17,144 bases of DNA from JBGSKV01 sp041740975 (lineage in GTDB: Bacteria > Bdellovibrionota_B > Oligoflexia > Oligoflexales > JALZUQ01): contig JBGSKV010000106.1 in the NCBI GenBank assembly GCA_041740975.1, positions 1 to 17,144 on the forward strand. Direction: 5' to 3'. Under the pieces are notes generated by a model. It was not told the origin of the DNA, made no database searches, and worked only from the letters and a program-made list of their open reading frames with translations. The position numbers were made by a program, and so were the translations under genes. Positions 5,646-13,958 of this stretch are shown here, in pieces. Positions within the stretch are counted from its first letter, which is position 1. Each line of letters begins with the position of its first letter.

Positions 5646-7538
5646 ATGAGAATGCGAAACCACATTTTGTCTGCCTTGTTTCTATGGACTATTTTGTCTT
5701 GTGGAAAATTCAATCCGATTACAATTGAAAATTCGTCCTTGAATAGCCAGCAATGTGATGGTTCTGAAGAAAAATGCAACGGAACCATTGTTGTTCAAGA
5801 TTCCAAATATGTATGCTCACTCGTGGCGGCCTCTTCTAAAATTACAAAAGGTCAGTCCGTCAGAATTTTCATTGCTACCGATGGCGAGATTTCATCCGCA
5901 ACGATCAATAACTCTGTCGTTAGCGACCTTGCTGGAAAGGCGATATTTTTTACACCAACCCAAACGACGAAATATGAAGCTGTCATCCTCAATAAAGACA
6001 ATCACAAGGCAACTTGCGAAACCGAAGTCGAAGTTGTCGATCCGGTGACACAACCCAATCCATTACCCCTTTGCACGGTTTCAGCGAGTAAAGCCGAAGT
6101 CAATGAAGGCGACACGGTACGCATTAATATGACCTCCACTGATGCGACATCTGTCATATTGCACGACACGACCTTAGCGGGGCCATCTGGATTTAAAGAG
6201 TTTACTCCGGCTTTATCCACTACCTATGAGGGAAAAGTAAGTGGTTTAGGTGGAACGAACTCCTGCAGTGTTGCTGTTAAAGTCATTCCTAAACCGAAGC
6301 CGACAGCCGCGACTTGTACTCTGACGGCATCTTCCAACCCAGTCGATAGGTCGAGTTCATTAGCTATTAGTCTCAAGACCACCAACGCAACATCCGCAAC
6401 TTTGGAAGGTGAGCCCATCGCAGTAGGGACGACAACAAAACATTATGCGCTTAATGCCAATAAAACATTTAATGCAACGGTCTTAGGGGATGGCGGCAAT
6501 GGAACTTGTTCTCTAGCGGTCACCGTGGTCGACCCACCTCCTCCTGTTGTACCAAGTTGTACGATCTCGGCAAGTGCACCTTCGGTTTTATCTGGCACTA
6601 ACGTCAGCATTACTTTGATTTCTAAAAACACATCCAGCGCGAAGTTACAAGGCTTGACCGTGGCGACAGGTACGGTCACCAGATCTTACTCACCAACCAC
6701 GACGACAACATACGTGGGAGAAGTGGACGGGGATTCAGCCCCTGATTGTAGTGTCGTGGTAACAGTGCTACCGCGCCCGACTTGTTCAATCACTGCGTCA
6801 TCGACATCGATAGACAAGGGTCAGTCTGTTCATATCTCCATGGACTCAACAAATGCAACTTCGGCTACGCTCAATGCGGCGAATGTTACCGTACCAAACT
6901 ACTCGGTAACTTTGAGTCCACTCGTTACGACGACTTACAATGGCATTGCATCGGGTAACGGTACCACGGGAACTTGTACGAAAACGGTTACGGTCACTGA
7001 TCGGACGCCAACATGTTCCCTATCAGCACCAAGCACTGTATATGTAAACGACAAGTTTTTTGTAACGATGACACATCAAAATATTACTTCAGCCACAATT
7101 AACAATGGGTCAATTTTACTTTCTGATCCAAAAAGAGAATTTACGGCTTCCAGCACTCCGCAAACCATGAACTTTGCAGGAAATGGCTTCGGCATAACGT
7201 TCGCCATGACTTGCACTCCCATATCCGTTCAAGTTTTGTCGAGACCAGTGATTTGTCCTGCCAATGCCATCGTCGGCGCAGGTGAGGATTGCACAAGCTC
7301 TGTAGTGGGCGCACACATGGCGAGGCGCACTCAACGCTGCGATGCGCGTGGCGAACAAATTATTACCGATTCATTCTGCAAAGTTTTATATTGCCAATCC
7401 ATGCGATGGCTAAATACCGCCACCAACACCTGCGACCTTGGTGGAGTCGGAAGCCTTTGTACCGCGCCGGGTAACAATAGCGCCTGTAAAGAACCGAATA
7501 CCTACTGCGGTACGGACAGACGCTGCGCGCTGAGATAG
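5646..7538 (+). CDS. Repeat lipoprotein with six Ig-like Cys-paired repeats
   Basis: This is a predicted outer-membrane or surface lipoprotein of about 630 residues. Starting at ATG 5646 (or 5652) gives MRNHILSALFLWTILSC, a signal peptide with a lipobox ending I-L-S-C. A TTG at 5607 would add 13 residues but has no visible ribosome-binding site. Six tandem repeats of roughly 75-85 residues follow, beginning near residues 57, 143, 224, 305, 380 and 457. Each opens with a C-(T/S)-(V/L/I)-like strand and carries a second Cys near its end, usually before a T/K-V-V-D/P-type linker. A characteristic T-S-A-T-(L/I) core and a T-T-T-Y strand also recur, suggesting Ig-like beta-sandwiches. The last 94 residues are Cys-rich (about 11 Cys) and unlike the repeats. 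The function is unknown; adhesion or cell-surface binding is a guess. The ribosome-binding site is weak. Confidence 0.75.
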   Translation: MRMRNHILSALFLWTILSCGKFNPITIENSSLNSQQCDGSEEKCNGTIVVQDSKYVCSLVAASSKITKGQSVRIFIATDGEISSATINNSVVSDLAGKAIFFTPTQTTKYEAVILNKDNHKATCETEVEVVDPVTQPNPLPLCTVSASKAEVNEGDTVRINMTSTDATSVILHDTTLAGPSGFKEFTPALSTTYEGKVSGLGGTNSCSVAVKVIPKPKPTAATCTLTASSNPVDRSSSLAISLKTTNATSATLEGEPIAVGTTTKHYALNANKTFNATVLGDGGNGTCSLAVTVVDPPPPVVPSCTISASAPSVLSGTNVSITLISKNTSSAKLQGLTVATGTVTRSYSPTTTTTYVGEVDGDSAPDCSVVVTVLPRPTCSITASSTSIDKGQSVHISMDSTNATSATLNAANVTVPNYSVTLSPLVTTTYNGIASGNGTTGTCTKTVTVTDRTPTCSLSAPSTVYVNDKFFVTMTHQNITSATINNGSILLSDPKREFTASSTPQTMNFAGNGFGITFAMTCTPISVQVLSRPVICPANAIVGAGEDCTSSVVGAHMARRTQRCDARGEQIITDSFCKVLYCQSMRWLNTATNTCDLGGVGSLCTAPGNNSACKEPNTYCGTDRRCALR

Positions 7539-7950
7539 CCCCTTAGCTAGCTTTTTCAGAGTTGTTGTTTAGCTTCCACTCGAAAACCCATACTGACAAG
7601 GCCTAGGCAATGATTGCCCAGCAAATCAAAGCAGCAGTGATTTTTTCGGTTTCGCGTGACATTGCAATTTTAGTTAGGGATTAAAGGTGTTTGATAAGAA
7701 TTGTGCAGTTGGAGTTTTCTGTGACATTTTTTTTCAAACATGGCAGAATATATTTATAAGCCCCAAAAGCGAATAATCAAAAAAATTTAAAAGTTTCTGT
7801 CACGTGTTCGAAAAATCGATGACGAACCATCGATGAACATAGTGAATCTTTCCTCTGCAGTCCGTATCTCAGCAACGAGATGCAAAAAAATCAAGGCACA
7901 CAATTGAACGAGCAAGGTAGCTCAGACTAGAATCTAGCCAAGGAGAACGC
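7539..7950. promoter_or_regulatory. 412-bp region upstream of lon
   Basis: No convincing gene lies here. It contains the GGCAAT-G-ATTGCC palindrome (7606-7618), two copies of GTGACATT (7656-7663, 7721-7728), an AT-rich stretch (about 7725-7795), a 20-bp dyad at 7815-7834, and a CTAGA-A-TCTAG palindrome at 7927-7937 just before the lon ribosome-binding site. A weak promoter-like pair, TTTCAA (7732) and TATAAG (7755) spaced by 17, is possible but poor. The lipoprotein gene has no clear terminator. Confidence 0.4.
7815..7834. promoter_or_regulatory. 20-bp perfect dyad upstream of lon
   Basis: ATCGATG and CATCGAT form a perfect 7-bp inverted repeat around ACGAAC, 117 bp before the lon start. The size and spacing resemble a dimeric repressor operator. 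There is no T run, so it is not a terminator. The binding protein is unknown. Confidence 0.4.
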
Positions 7951-10407
7951 ATGAGTAAGAAATCTCTCACCCCAGCCAATCACAATGCAGCCGAAGAAAC
8001 TCATGTTCTTCCCTTACTCCCCCTTAAAGACATCGTCGTCTTTCCGCATATGATTGTTCCTGTTTTTATAAACGAAGAACTTTGCATCAATGCCGTTGAA
8101 AGCGCACTATCAGGAAATCGTAAGATTTTCCTTTCGGCATTTAAGAATCCTTCCGATAAAGAAGGTGATTTGAAAGCTTCTCTTGAACCACCTTTTGATG
8201 TTTACGATGTGGGAACGGTTTGTACGATTATGCGTACCCGCAAACTTTCTGATGGACGCATCAAAGTTCTGGTGCAAGGTGTTAATAAAGCCGAGGTTGT
8301 CGGACTTGATTCTAGCACTGGGTATCCAGCTGTGCGGGTTCGTAAAATTGACGATATGGACTTAGATGCGGAAACTGCAGCTGTCGAAGCTATTGTGCGT
8401 TCGGTTCGTGAGAACCTTGAAAAAGTAGTCGGGCTCGGGAAAGTCCTCTCTCCAGATATTGTTATGATTCTTGAAGACGTCAACGAACCAGGTCGTTTGT
8501 CAGACCTCATCGCCGCAAATCTGGGCTTAAAGGTCCATGAAGCGCAAAGCATTCTGGCGCTGAATAGTAGCATTGCTCGTCTCAATAAGGTACATGGCTT
8601 TCTCGCGCGTGAAATTGAAGTCTATCAAATGCAAATGCAAATTCAGAACCAAGCAAAAAACGAAATCAACAGAATGCAACGCGAGCATTATCTTCGCGAA
8701 CAAATTCGCGCCATCAAAACCGAGCTGGGTGAAACGGAAAAAGACGATACGGAAGGTTTTTGGACTCAGATCGAAGACAAACCCATGCCCACTGAAACTA
8801 AAGAAGAAATATCTCGTCAAATCCGCCGCCTAGAACGTATGCACCAAGACACCAGCGAAGCTTCTTTAACTCGTACTTATATTGAAACGGTTCTCTCACT
8901 TCCTTGGGGCGTGAAAACAACTGAAAATCTAAGCATGAAAAACGTGCAAAAAGTTTTGGACGAAGACCATTACGGACTTGAAGACATCAAGGACCGCATC
9001 ATTGAATTTCTTGCAGTGAAGAAACTTAACAAAACTGCTAAGAGCCCCATCATTTGTTTCGTAGGGCCTCCCGGTGTAGGCAAGACAAGTCTTGGTCGGT
9101 CGATCGCTCGCTCCATGAATCGCGAATTTGAAAGAATTTCCTTAGGCGGCGTCAAAGACGAAGCCGATATCCGTGGTCATCGCCGTACCTATGTCGGTGC
9201 CTTCCCGGGTCGCATTGTTCAAGCGGTTAAGAACTGTAAATCGTCGAATCCGATTATTATGCTAGACGAGATCGACAAGCTAACCAGTGACCATCGTGGC
9301 GATCCCTCTTCCGCGTTGCTCGAGGTCCTTGATCCTGAACAGAATAAAGACTTCAAGGATCATTATCTTGGTGTGCCTTTTGACTTATCCGATGTCATGT
9401 TCATCGCCAATGCCAATACGCTTTCGACCATTCCAGCTCCCCTGTTGGATCGTATGGAAGTCATCGAGTTGAGCGGATACGCCGAAGAAGAAAAAGTGAT
9501 CATTGCTAACCAGTACCTTATTCCAAAGCAAATTAAGGAATCTGGTCTCGCGGAAGCTGGCGTGAGCTTTAGTCGCACCGCGGTCACGACGCTTATTAAC
9601 AACTACACTCAAGAAAGCGGCTTACGCGGACTTGAGAAGCAAATCGCTTCTGTATGTCGAAAACTTGCGCGAGGCCATGCCGAAACACAAGAGACTGAGG
9701 GCAAGGAATTGCCGAAGGACTACAAGCAAACTCCGGCTACCATTCAGAAGCATCTTCGCTCCAAAAAATATGGTCATGACTTTTATCACCTTGAGCCAAC
9801 ACCAGGTGTTGCATTGGGTCTTGCCTATACAACCTACGGCGGCAAGGTTCTCGCGATTGAAGCAAATCTGATTCCGTCTTCCAAAGCCGGACTCGTGCTC
9901 ACAGGGCAGCTGGGGGATGTCATGAAAGAATCAGCACAAGCTGCTTTCAGTTACGTCAAATCCAGAGCCGAATCTCTTGGCATTGCCCGTAAACGTATAG
10001 AAGAGAATGAGATTCATATTCATATCCCTGCAGGCGCCACTCCAAAGGATGGTCCAAGCGCGGGTGTAGCTCTCGCATCGGCCATGATTTCCGCGTTTAC
10101 AAACATTGCACCTCGACCTTTGACTGCGATGACTGGGGAAATCACGTTGCTTGGAAAAGTTTTGCCAATCGGAGGCGTTAAAGAAAAAATTCTCGCTGCC
10201 ATCCGACAAACGATGACACTTGTCATTCTTCCAGAAGAAAACCGCGGATCTTGGGATGATCTTCCTCAAAACGCGAAAAAAGGAATTGAATGTCATTTCG
10301 TCAGTCACTATGATGAAGTCTTCGACATTTTGTTTAGTGCTGAAGAAGGCGTAACCCATATTCGTGGTGGCGTCAGAGCACCAAAAGACACAGACTTAGC
10401 GAGTTAG
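7951..10407 (+). CDS. lon: ATP-dependent Lon protease
   Basis: Lon is a cytoplasmic hexameric AAA+ serine protease that degrades misfolded and selected regulatory proteins. All parts are present in 818 residues. The LON substrate-binding N-domain begins at LPLLPLKDIVVFPHMIVPVFI (about 21-41). The coiled-coil middle includes QREHYLREQIRAIKTELGE. The AAA+ module has Walker A GPPGVGKT (372-379) and Walker B IIMLDE (435-440). The protease domain has the Ser-Lys dyad: Ser703 in PKDGPSAG and Lys746 in GGVKEK, with the 43-residue spacing of E. coli Lon. The start is ATG 7951 with AGGAG 6 nt upstream. The 59-residue membrane-peptide gene follows within 16 bp and is probably cotranscribed. The gene appears fully intact. 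Confidence 0.97.
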   Translation: MSKKSLTPANHNAAEETHVLPLLPLKDIVVFPHMIVPVFINEELCINAVESALSGNRKIFLSAFKNPSDKEGDLKASLEPPFDVYDVGTVCTIMRTRKLSDGRIKVLVQGVNKAEVVGLDSSTGYPAVRVRKIDDMDLDAETAAVEAIVRSVRENLEKVVGLGKVLSPDIVMILEDVNEPGRLSDLIAANLGLKVHEAQSILALNSSIARLNKVHGFLAREIEVYQMQMQIQNQAKNEINRMQREHYLREQIRAIKTELGETEKDDTEGFWTQIEDKPMPTETKEEISRQIRRLERMHQDTSEASLTRTYIETVLSLPWGVKTTENLSMKNVQKVLDEDHYGLEDIKDRIIEFLAVKKLNKTAKSPIICFVGPPGVGKTSLGRSIARSMNREFERISLGGVKDEADIRGHRRTYVGAFPGRIVQAVKNCKSSNPIIMLDEIDKLTSDHRGDPSSALLEVLDPEQNKDFKDHYLGVPFDLSDVMFIANANTLSTIPAPLLDRMEVIELSGYAEEEKVIIANQYLIPKQIKESGLAEAGVSFSRTAVTTLINNYTQESGLRGLEKQIASVCRKLARGHAETQETEGKELPKDYKQTPATIQKHLRSKKYGHDFYHLEPTPGVALGLAYTTYGGKVLAIEANLIPSSKAGLVLTGQLGDVMKESAQAAFSYVKSRAESLGIARKRIEENEIHIHIPAGATPKDGPSAGVALASAMISAFTNIAPRPLTAMTGEITLLGKVLPIGGVKEKILAAIRQTMTLVILPEENRGSWDDLPQNAKKGIECHFVSHYDEVFDILFSAEEGVTHIRGGVRAPKDTDLAS

Positions 10408-10423
10408 TTAAGTTGGAGGCATT

Positions 10424-10603
10424 ATGGGTCGGTTTCTGGTTAGAGCCCTTCTTTTTGGTTTTTTCTGGTTCGTGTTTTTTTCCATGAAGGTAGAACCAAA
10501 CAAGACTATTTTTAGAAAAATCCATGAAGTTAACGACGACATGATTGATGCAGTGGATACATGGCTCGGCGGCCGCCCCGCTCCGAAAGACGTGTCACAA
10601 TAG
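10424..10603 (+). CDS. Small single-span membrane protein (59 aa)
   Basis: This is a small gene of 59 residues just downstream of lon. GGAGG at 10414-10418 lies 5 nt before the ATG, an ideal ribosome-binding site. The N-terminus has two basic residues (R3, R7) and then a hydrophobic helix (about 8-21, LLFGFFWFVFFS), followed by a charged tail ending in APKDVSQ. This predicts one membrane span or an uncleaved signal anchor, with the tail probably outside the cytoplasm. I do not recognise a family. Its position 16 bp after lon suggests cotranscription. It could equally be a small independent envelope protein. Its short length makes it easy to miss in routine gene calling. Confidence 0.65.
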   Translation: MGRFLVRALLFGFFWFVFFSMKVEPNKTIFRKIHEVNDDMIDAVDTWLGGRPAPKDVSQ

Positions 10604-10696
10604 CCTTTTTAGGCCCCTTTCCTCATCGAGATCGAGTGTGATATAACCCCTAATGAGTAGCGCCAAGAAGAGCCGCGCCACTTTGCAGGGGATGTC

Positions 10697-11251
10697 ATGG
10701 CCATTTTAAAAGTATTCGAATATCCTGAAAAAGTTCTTGAAACGAAAGCATCCGACGTGGAGTCGTTTGATGATGATTTGAGAAATTTTGTCAACAATCT
10801 GCACGAAACAATGATTGATGCCAATGGTATTGGCCTCGCCGCCAATCAAGTGGGATCGCTTCAAAGAGTATTGACGATATTTATCCCGTTCGAGGAGAGC
10901 CGCTACAGCGATCAAGAAGGCGCGAAGCAGGAGCCTTGGCATAACCAAAAATTCACTTTTATCAACCCTGTCATTACAAAGCGCGAAGGCAAGATCACTT
11001 TTCAAGAAGGGTGTCTAAGCTTTCCTGAGATTTTTGAGAACGTTGACCGCAGCGCCCAGGTTTGGGTGACAGCTTTTGACGAAAACGGTAAAGAGTTTTC
11101 GGTTCATGCGCATGGACTTTTTTCTGTCTGTTTACAGCATGAGATTGATCACTTGGATGGAATCGTTTTCATTAATCGCATGAGTCGATTGAAGTCCAGT
11201 ATGGTCAAGAAGAAATTATCTAAGCGAGGTCGTTTTAGTGAAGACGACTAG
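10697..11251 (+). CDS. def: Peptide deformylase
   Basis: Peptide deformylase removes the N-formyl group from nascent proteins as they leave the ribosome, using a bound metal ion (usually iron). All three signature motifs are intact in 184 residues: GIGLAANQ (44-51), EGCLS (104-108, with metal ligand C106) and QHEIDHLDG (147-155, with ligands H148 and H152 and catalytic E149). The C-terminal tail is basic (MVKKKLSKRGRF). The start is ATG 10697, preceded by an AGGGGA-like ribosome-binding site. The end overlaps rpe by 14 nt, so the two are very likely translationally coupled. Residues about 65-85 (IPFEESRYSDQEGAKQEPW) appear as an insertion compared with compact bacterial forms. Confidence 0.95.
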   Translation: MAILKVFEYPEKVLETKASDVESFDDDLRNFVNNLHETMIDANGIGLAANQVGSLQRVLTIFIPFEESRYSDQEGAKQEPWHNQKFTFINPVITKREGKITFQEGCLSFPEIFENVDRSAQVWVTAFDENGKEFSVHAHGLFSVCLQHEIDHLDGIVFINRMSRLKSSMVKKKLSKRGRFSEDD

Positions 11252-11912
11252 TTCTACGCATCCCATCAAAATATCTCCTTCTTTACTGTCTGCTGATCCC
11301 ATGAAAATGGGCGAAGAACTTTTAGATATCGAAAAAGCCGGGGCAGACCTTCATCACGTTGATGTTATGGATGGACATTTTGTGCCGAATCTCACTTACG
11401 GACCACCAATGGTGAAGGCTCTCAAAGGATTTTGCAAAATTCCTTTGGATGTCCACATCATGGTAAGTAATCCAGACAAGGTGGCATTGGATTACGTGAA
11501 AGCTGGCGCAGATATTTTAACTTTCCATATTGAAGCGGCGAACGATCCTATCGAAATTTGTAAGGATATCCGCAAAAACGGCGCGAAAGCCGGGATCTCT
11601 CTGAATCCGGATACACCGCTCAGCGCTCTGGAAAATGTTTTGGAACATGTGGACCAAGTTCTTATCATGTCCGTCTTCCCCGGGTTTGGGGGGCAGAAAT
11701 ATATTCCGTCTTCTACGAAAAAAATTGCCGATCTCGCCAAAATGTTAAAAGCTAAAGGCCTCAGCAATAAAGTCGTCATTGAAATCGACGGCGGCATAAC
11801 TAAAGAAAACATATCCGAAGTGATCCATGCCGGCGCTACAATGATCGTAGCGGGTTCCTATATTTATCAAGCCAAAGACCGCAAAACCGCTGTAAATAGT
11901 TTGCGGCAATAG
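11238..11912 (+). CDS. rpe: Ribulose-phosphate 3-epimerase
   Basis: This enzyme interconverts ribulose 5-phosphate and xylulose 5-phosphate in the pentose phosphate pathway, in the cytoplasm. The 224-residue TIM barrel carries the family motifs in order: ISPSLLSAD (12-20), HHVDVMDGHFVPN with metal-binding His and Asp, LDVHIMV, SVFPGFGGQ (phosphate-binding loop) and EIDGGI with the second metal-binding Asp. The start is GTG 11238, with GAGG 8 nt upstream inside the end of def, so the genes overlap by 14 nt. The hutH ribosome-binding site (AGGAG) overlaps the rpe stop. It looks complete and active. Confidence 0.95.
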   Translation: MKTTSSTHPIKISPSLLSADPMKMGEELLDIEKAGADLHHVDVMDGHFVPNLTYGPPMVKALKGFCKIPLDVHIMVSNPDKVALDYVKAGADILTFHIEAANDPIEICKDIRKNGAKAGISLNPDTPLSALENVLEHVDQVLIMSVFPGFGGQKYIPSSTKKIADLAKMLKAKGLSNKVVIEIDGGITKENISEVIHAGATMIVAGSYIYQAKDRKTAVNSLRQ

Positions 11913-11922
11913 GAGTTTGTCA

Positions 11923-13461
11923 GTGAAGGGTGAAGCCATTGAGCTTGGAAAAATCCATTTAACAACACATTTGCTGGCAAAACTTGCCTCGCAACCATCG
12001 CCTGCGATTTGGGTCGATCCTGCAACTTGGGAAAAATTAGAAAAATATAGAGCCTTTATCGACAAAGCTGCTAAGGGCGAGAAACAGGTCTACGGAATCA
12101 ATACAGGCTTTGGATTTCTTGCGAATGTAAAAATTCCGGTAGAAGAAACTGAGCAGCTACAAGTGAATTTGATTCGCTCGCATGCCTGCGGCGTCGGCGC
12201 AATATTGCCGCCGGAACAAGTTCGCGCTCTTTTAATCTTAAAAACTCATAATTTTTTACAAGGTCATAGCGGCGTAACACGGACCTGTGTCGAGACCATG
12301 TTGACGTTTATTGAAAAAGATATTTTGCCAATCATACCTTCAAAGGGAAGTGTCGGCGCGTCTGGCGATCTTGCCCCTCTGTCGCATTTGGCATTGGGCC
12401 TTATGGGTGAAGGAGATGTGACCTATCTAGGCAAAAGGCGTCCAACCGCAGAAGTTTTGCGAGAGGTTGGTGTCAAGCCTGTTGTCTTACAAGCCAAAGA
12501 AGGCTTAGCACTGGCAAATGGCACTCAGTACATGACGAGTTTAGGCGCTCTCATCGCTGACCGCGTTCGTACTTTAGCGAGAGCGGCAGATGCTATATCC
12601 GCACTGACGCTGGATGCGCTGAAAGGAAGTCTTGGCGCCTTTGATGCGCGTATTCACCAAGTGAGGCATCAGCCAGGCCAAAGAACTGTTGCGGCTAACT
12701 TTGCCAAAATTTTTGAAGGTAAAGATGAGATCATGGATAGCCATATTGACTGTGGCAAAGTCCAAGATCCCTACAGTTTACGTTGTATTCCGCAAGTGCA
12801 CGGCGCTTGTCGGGATTTATTAGAGTTCGTCGAAAAGACTTTCGACAATGAACTCAATAGTGCCACGGACAATCCGCTTGTCTTTGAAAATGGTGAAATA
12901 CTGAGTGGCGGCAATTTTCATGGCCAGCCTGTGGCCTTTGCACTTGATATCATTACATTGGCTCTGTGTGAAATTGGCAGCATTAGTGAGCGTCGAATTG
13001 AAAAAATGACGAATCCACATATGAGCGGCTTACCCGCTTTCTTGACAAAAAAAGAAGGTCTGAACTCAGGGTTTATGATTCCGCATGTTGTTGCCGCGGC
13101 ACTTGTTTCGGAGAACAAAATTCATGCCCATCCGGCATCAGTGGATAGCATTCCCACTTCAGCCGACAAGGAGGATCACGTAAGCATGGGTCCGATTGGA
13201 GCCATGAAGGCACTGACCGCAACGGAAAACGTCGCTTACATACTTGCCATCGAAGCATTGGGTGCAAGCCAGGGCTTGGACATTCATTTGCCATTAAAAC
13301 CTTCCAAACATTTGCAAAGCTTGCACAAAGCAATACGACAGTTATCATCCCATATGGACGCGGACCGCTCTCTTTCCGTCGATATCGAAGAGACTGCAAA
13401 ATGGATCTTGGATCGCGGGGTGGACAGTGCTTTGGCTGATTCTGGGCTTTTGTTGCAATGA
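11923..13461 (+). CDS. hutH: Histidine ammonia-lyase
   Basis: HutH deaminates L-histidine to trans-urocanate, the first step of histidine breakdown. From GTG 11923 the protein has 512 residues, close to the known size. The MIO prosthetic-group triad Ala146-Ser147-Gly148 lies in GSVGASGDLAPL. The catalytic Tyr57 lies in YGINTGFG. RSHACGVG matches the His-containing loop of histidine rather than phenylalanine or tyrosine lyases, and the acidic Glu in the LTATENVAYILAIE segment also fits HAL. I prefer GTG 11923 because AGGAG at 11911-11915 is 7 nt upstream. A TTG at 11917 would leave only 1 nt. No hutU, hutI or hutG is next to it. Whether the cell degrades histidine fully cannot be judged from this window. 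Confidence 0.93.
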   Translation: MKGEAIELGKIHLTTHLLAKLASQPSPAIWVDPATWEKLEKYRAFIDKAAKGEKQVYGINTGFGFLANVKIPVEETEQLQVNLIRSHACGVGAILPPEQVRALLILKTHNFLQGHSGVTRTCVETMLTFIEKDILPIIPSKGSVGASGDLAPLSHLALGLMGEGDVTYLGKRRPTAEVLREVGVKPVVLQAKEGLALANGTQYMTSLGALIADRVRTLARAADAISALTLDALKGSLGAFDARIHQVRHQPGQRTVAANFAKIFEGKDEIMDSHIDCGKVQDPYSLRCIPQVHGACRDLLEFVEKTFDNELNSATDNPLVFENGEILSGGNFHGQPVAFALDIITLALCEIGSISERRIEKMTNPHMSGLPAFLTKKEGLNSGFMIPHVVAAALVSENKIHAHPASVDSIPTSADKEDHVSMGPIGAMKALTATENVAYILAIEALGASQGLDIHLPLKPSKHLQSLHKAIRQLSSHMDADRSLSVDIEETAKWILDRGVDSALADSGLLLQ

Positions 13462-13520
13462 CAAACATTGTATCGACAGTTTACAATAAGAAAGTTGCGA
13501 ATAGTAGCAGGAGCATGATT

Positions 13521-13943
13521 GTGAAAATATTTCTAGTGAGTTTTACATTGCTTCTGACTTCCTCAGTCCTTATAGCGTCTTCTCCTTCAAATGATAAGAA
13601 AGAGAAAGTCGAAGGGATCTACACTATTTCTGCGATTAGTGGCAAGGCGTCTGACTTTTATGCCATACAAATGCACCCGGAGAAAAAAGACCAGCCTCAT
13701 TTGCTTTTGGAAACGCACTATGTTCACCCGCGTTTGGTAGTTGGTCTAAAGCTCAGAGTGATCGGAACCGTTTTTAAAAAGTCTCCGAAACAGTCCGAAC
13801 TCGCACAAGCATTGTTCTTCGTAAACACACCCTCTGGTATGACACCTTTTTGGCAACTTTCTCGTCATGCTAGTGCATTAGACTTATCCACAACACCTCT
13901 TATGAAACTTCACGCGCCAAGCAGTGATTTCTCAGTACTTTAA
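13521..13943 (+). CDS. Small exported protein of unknown function
   Basis: I do not recognise this family. Starting at GTG 13521, which has AGGAG 7 nt upstream (13509-13513), gives a 140-residue protein. Its clean signal peptide is MKIFLVSFTLLLTSSVLIASS. An ATG at 13458 overlapping the hutH stop would add 21 polar residues in front of the signal peptide, so it is unlikely. The mature part has beta-rich segments, EGIYTISAISGKASDFYAI and LVVGLKLRVIGTVF, that could be an OB-like fold; this is a guess. There is no lipobox Cys. It sits between hutH and the rhomboid gene with only 15 bp to the latter, and is probably cotranscribed. Confidence 0.65.
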   Translation: MKIFLVSFTLLLTSSVLIASSPSNDKKEKVEGIYTISAISGKASDFYAIQMHPEKKDQPHLLLETHYVHPRLVVGLKLRVIGTVFKKSPKQSELAQALFFVNTPSGMTPFWQLSRHASALDLSTTPLMKLHAPSSDFSVL

Positions 13944-13958
13944 GAGGGCATTCCGTTT

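Noticed and set aside
7610..7684. 24-codon ORF starting at ATG 7610
   Set aside because: It is too short and has no convincing ribosome-binding site or motif.
7904..7933. Promoter TTGAAC / TAGAAT before lon
   Set aside because: It would place the transcript start on the lon ribosome-binding site, and the 18-bp spacing is not ideal.
8202..8585. 127-residue frame antisense to lon
   Set aside because: It overlaps the well-conserved Lon N-domain and shows no supporting signal.
9931..10359. 142-residue frame antisense to lon
   Set aside because: It lies wholly within the conserved Lon protease domain and has no ribosome-binding site or recognisable motif.
13073..13468. 131-residue frame antisense to hutH
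   Set aside because: It is a shadow of the hutH 3' end with a random-looking sequence.
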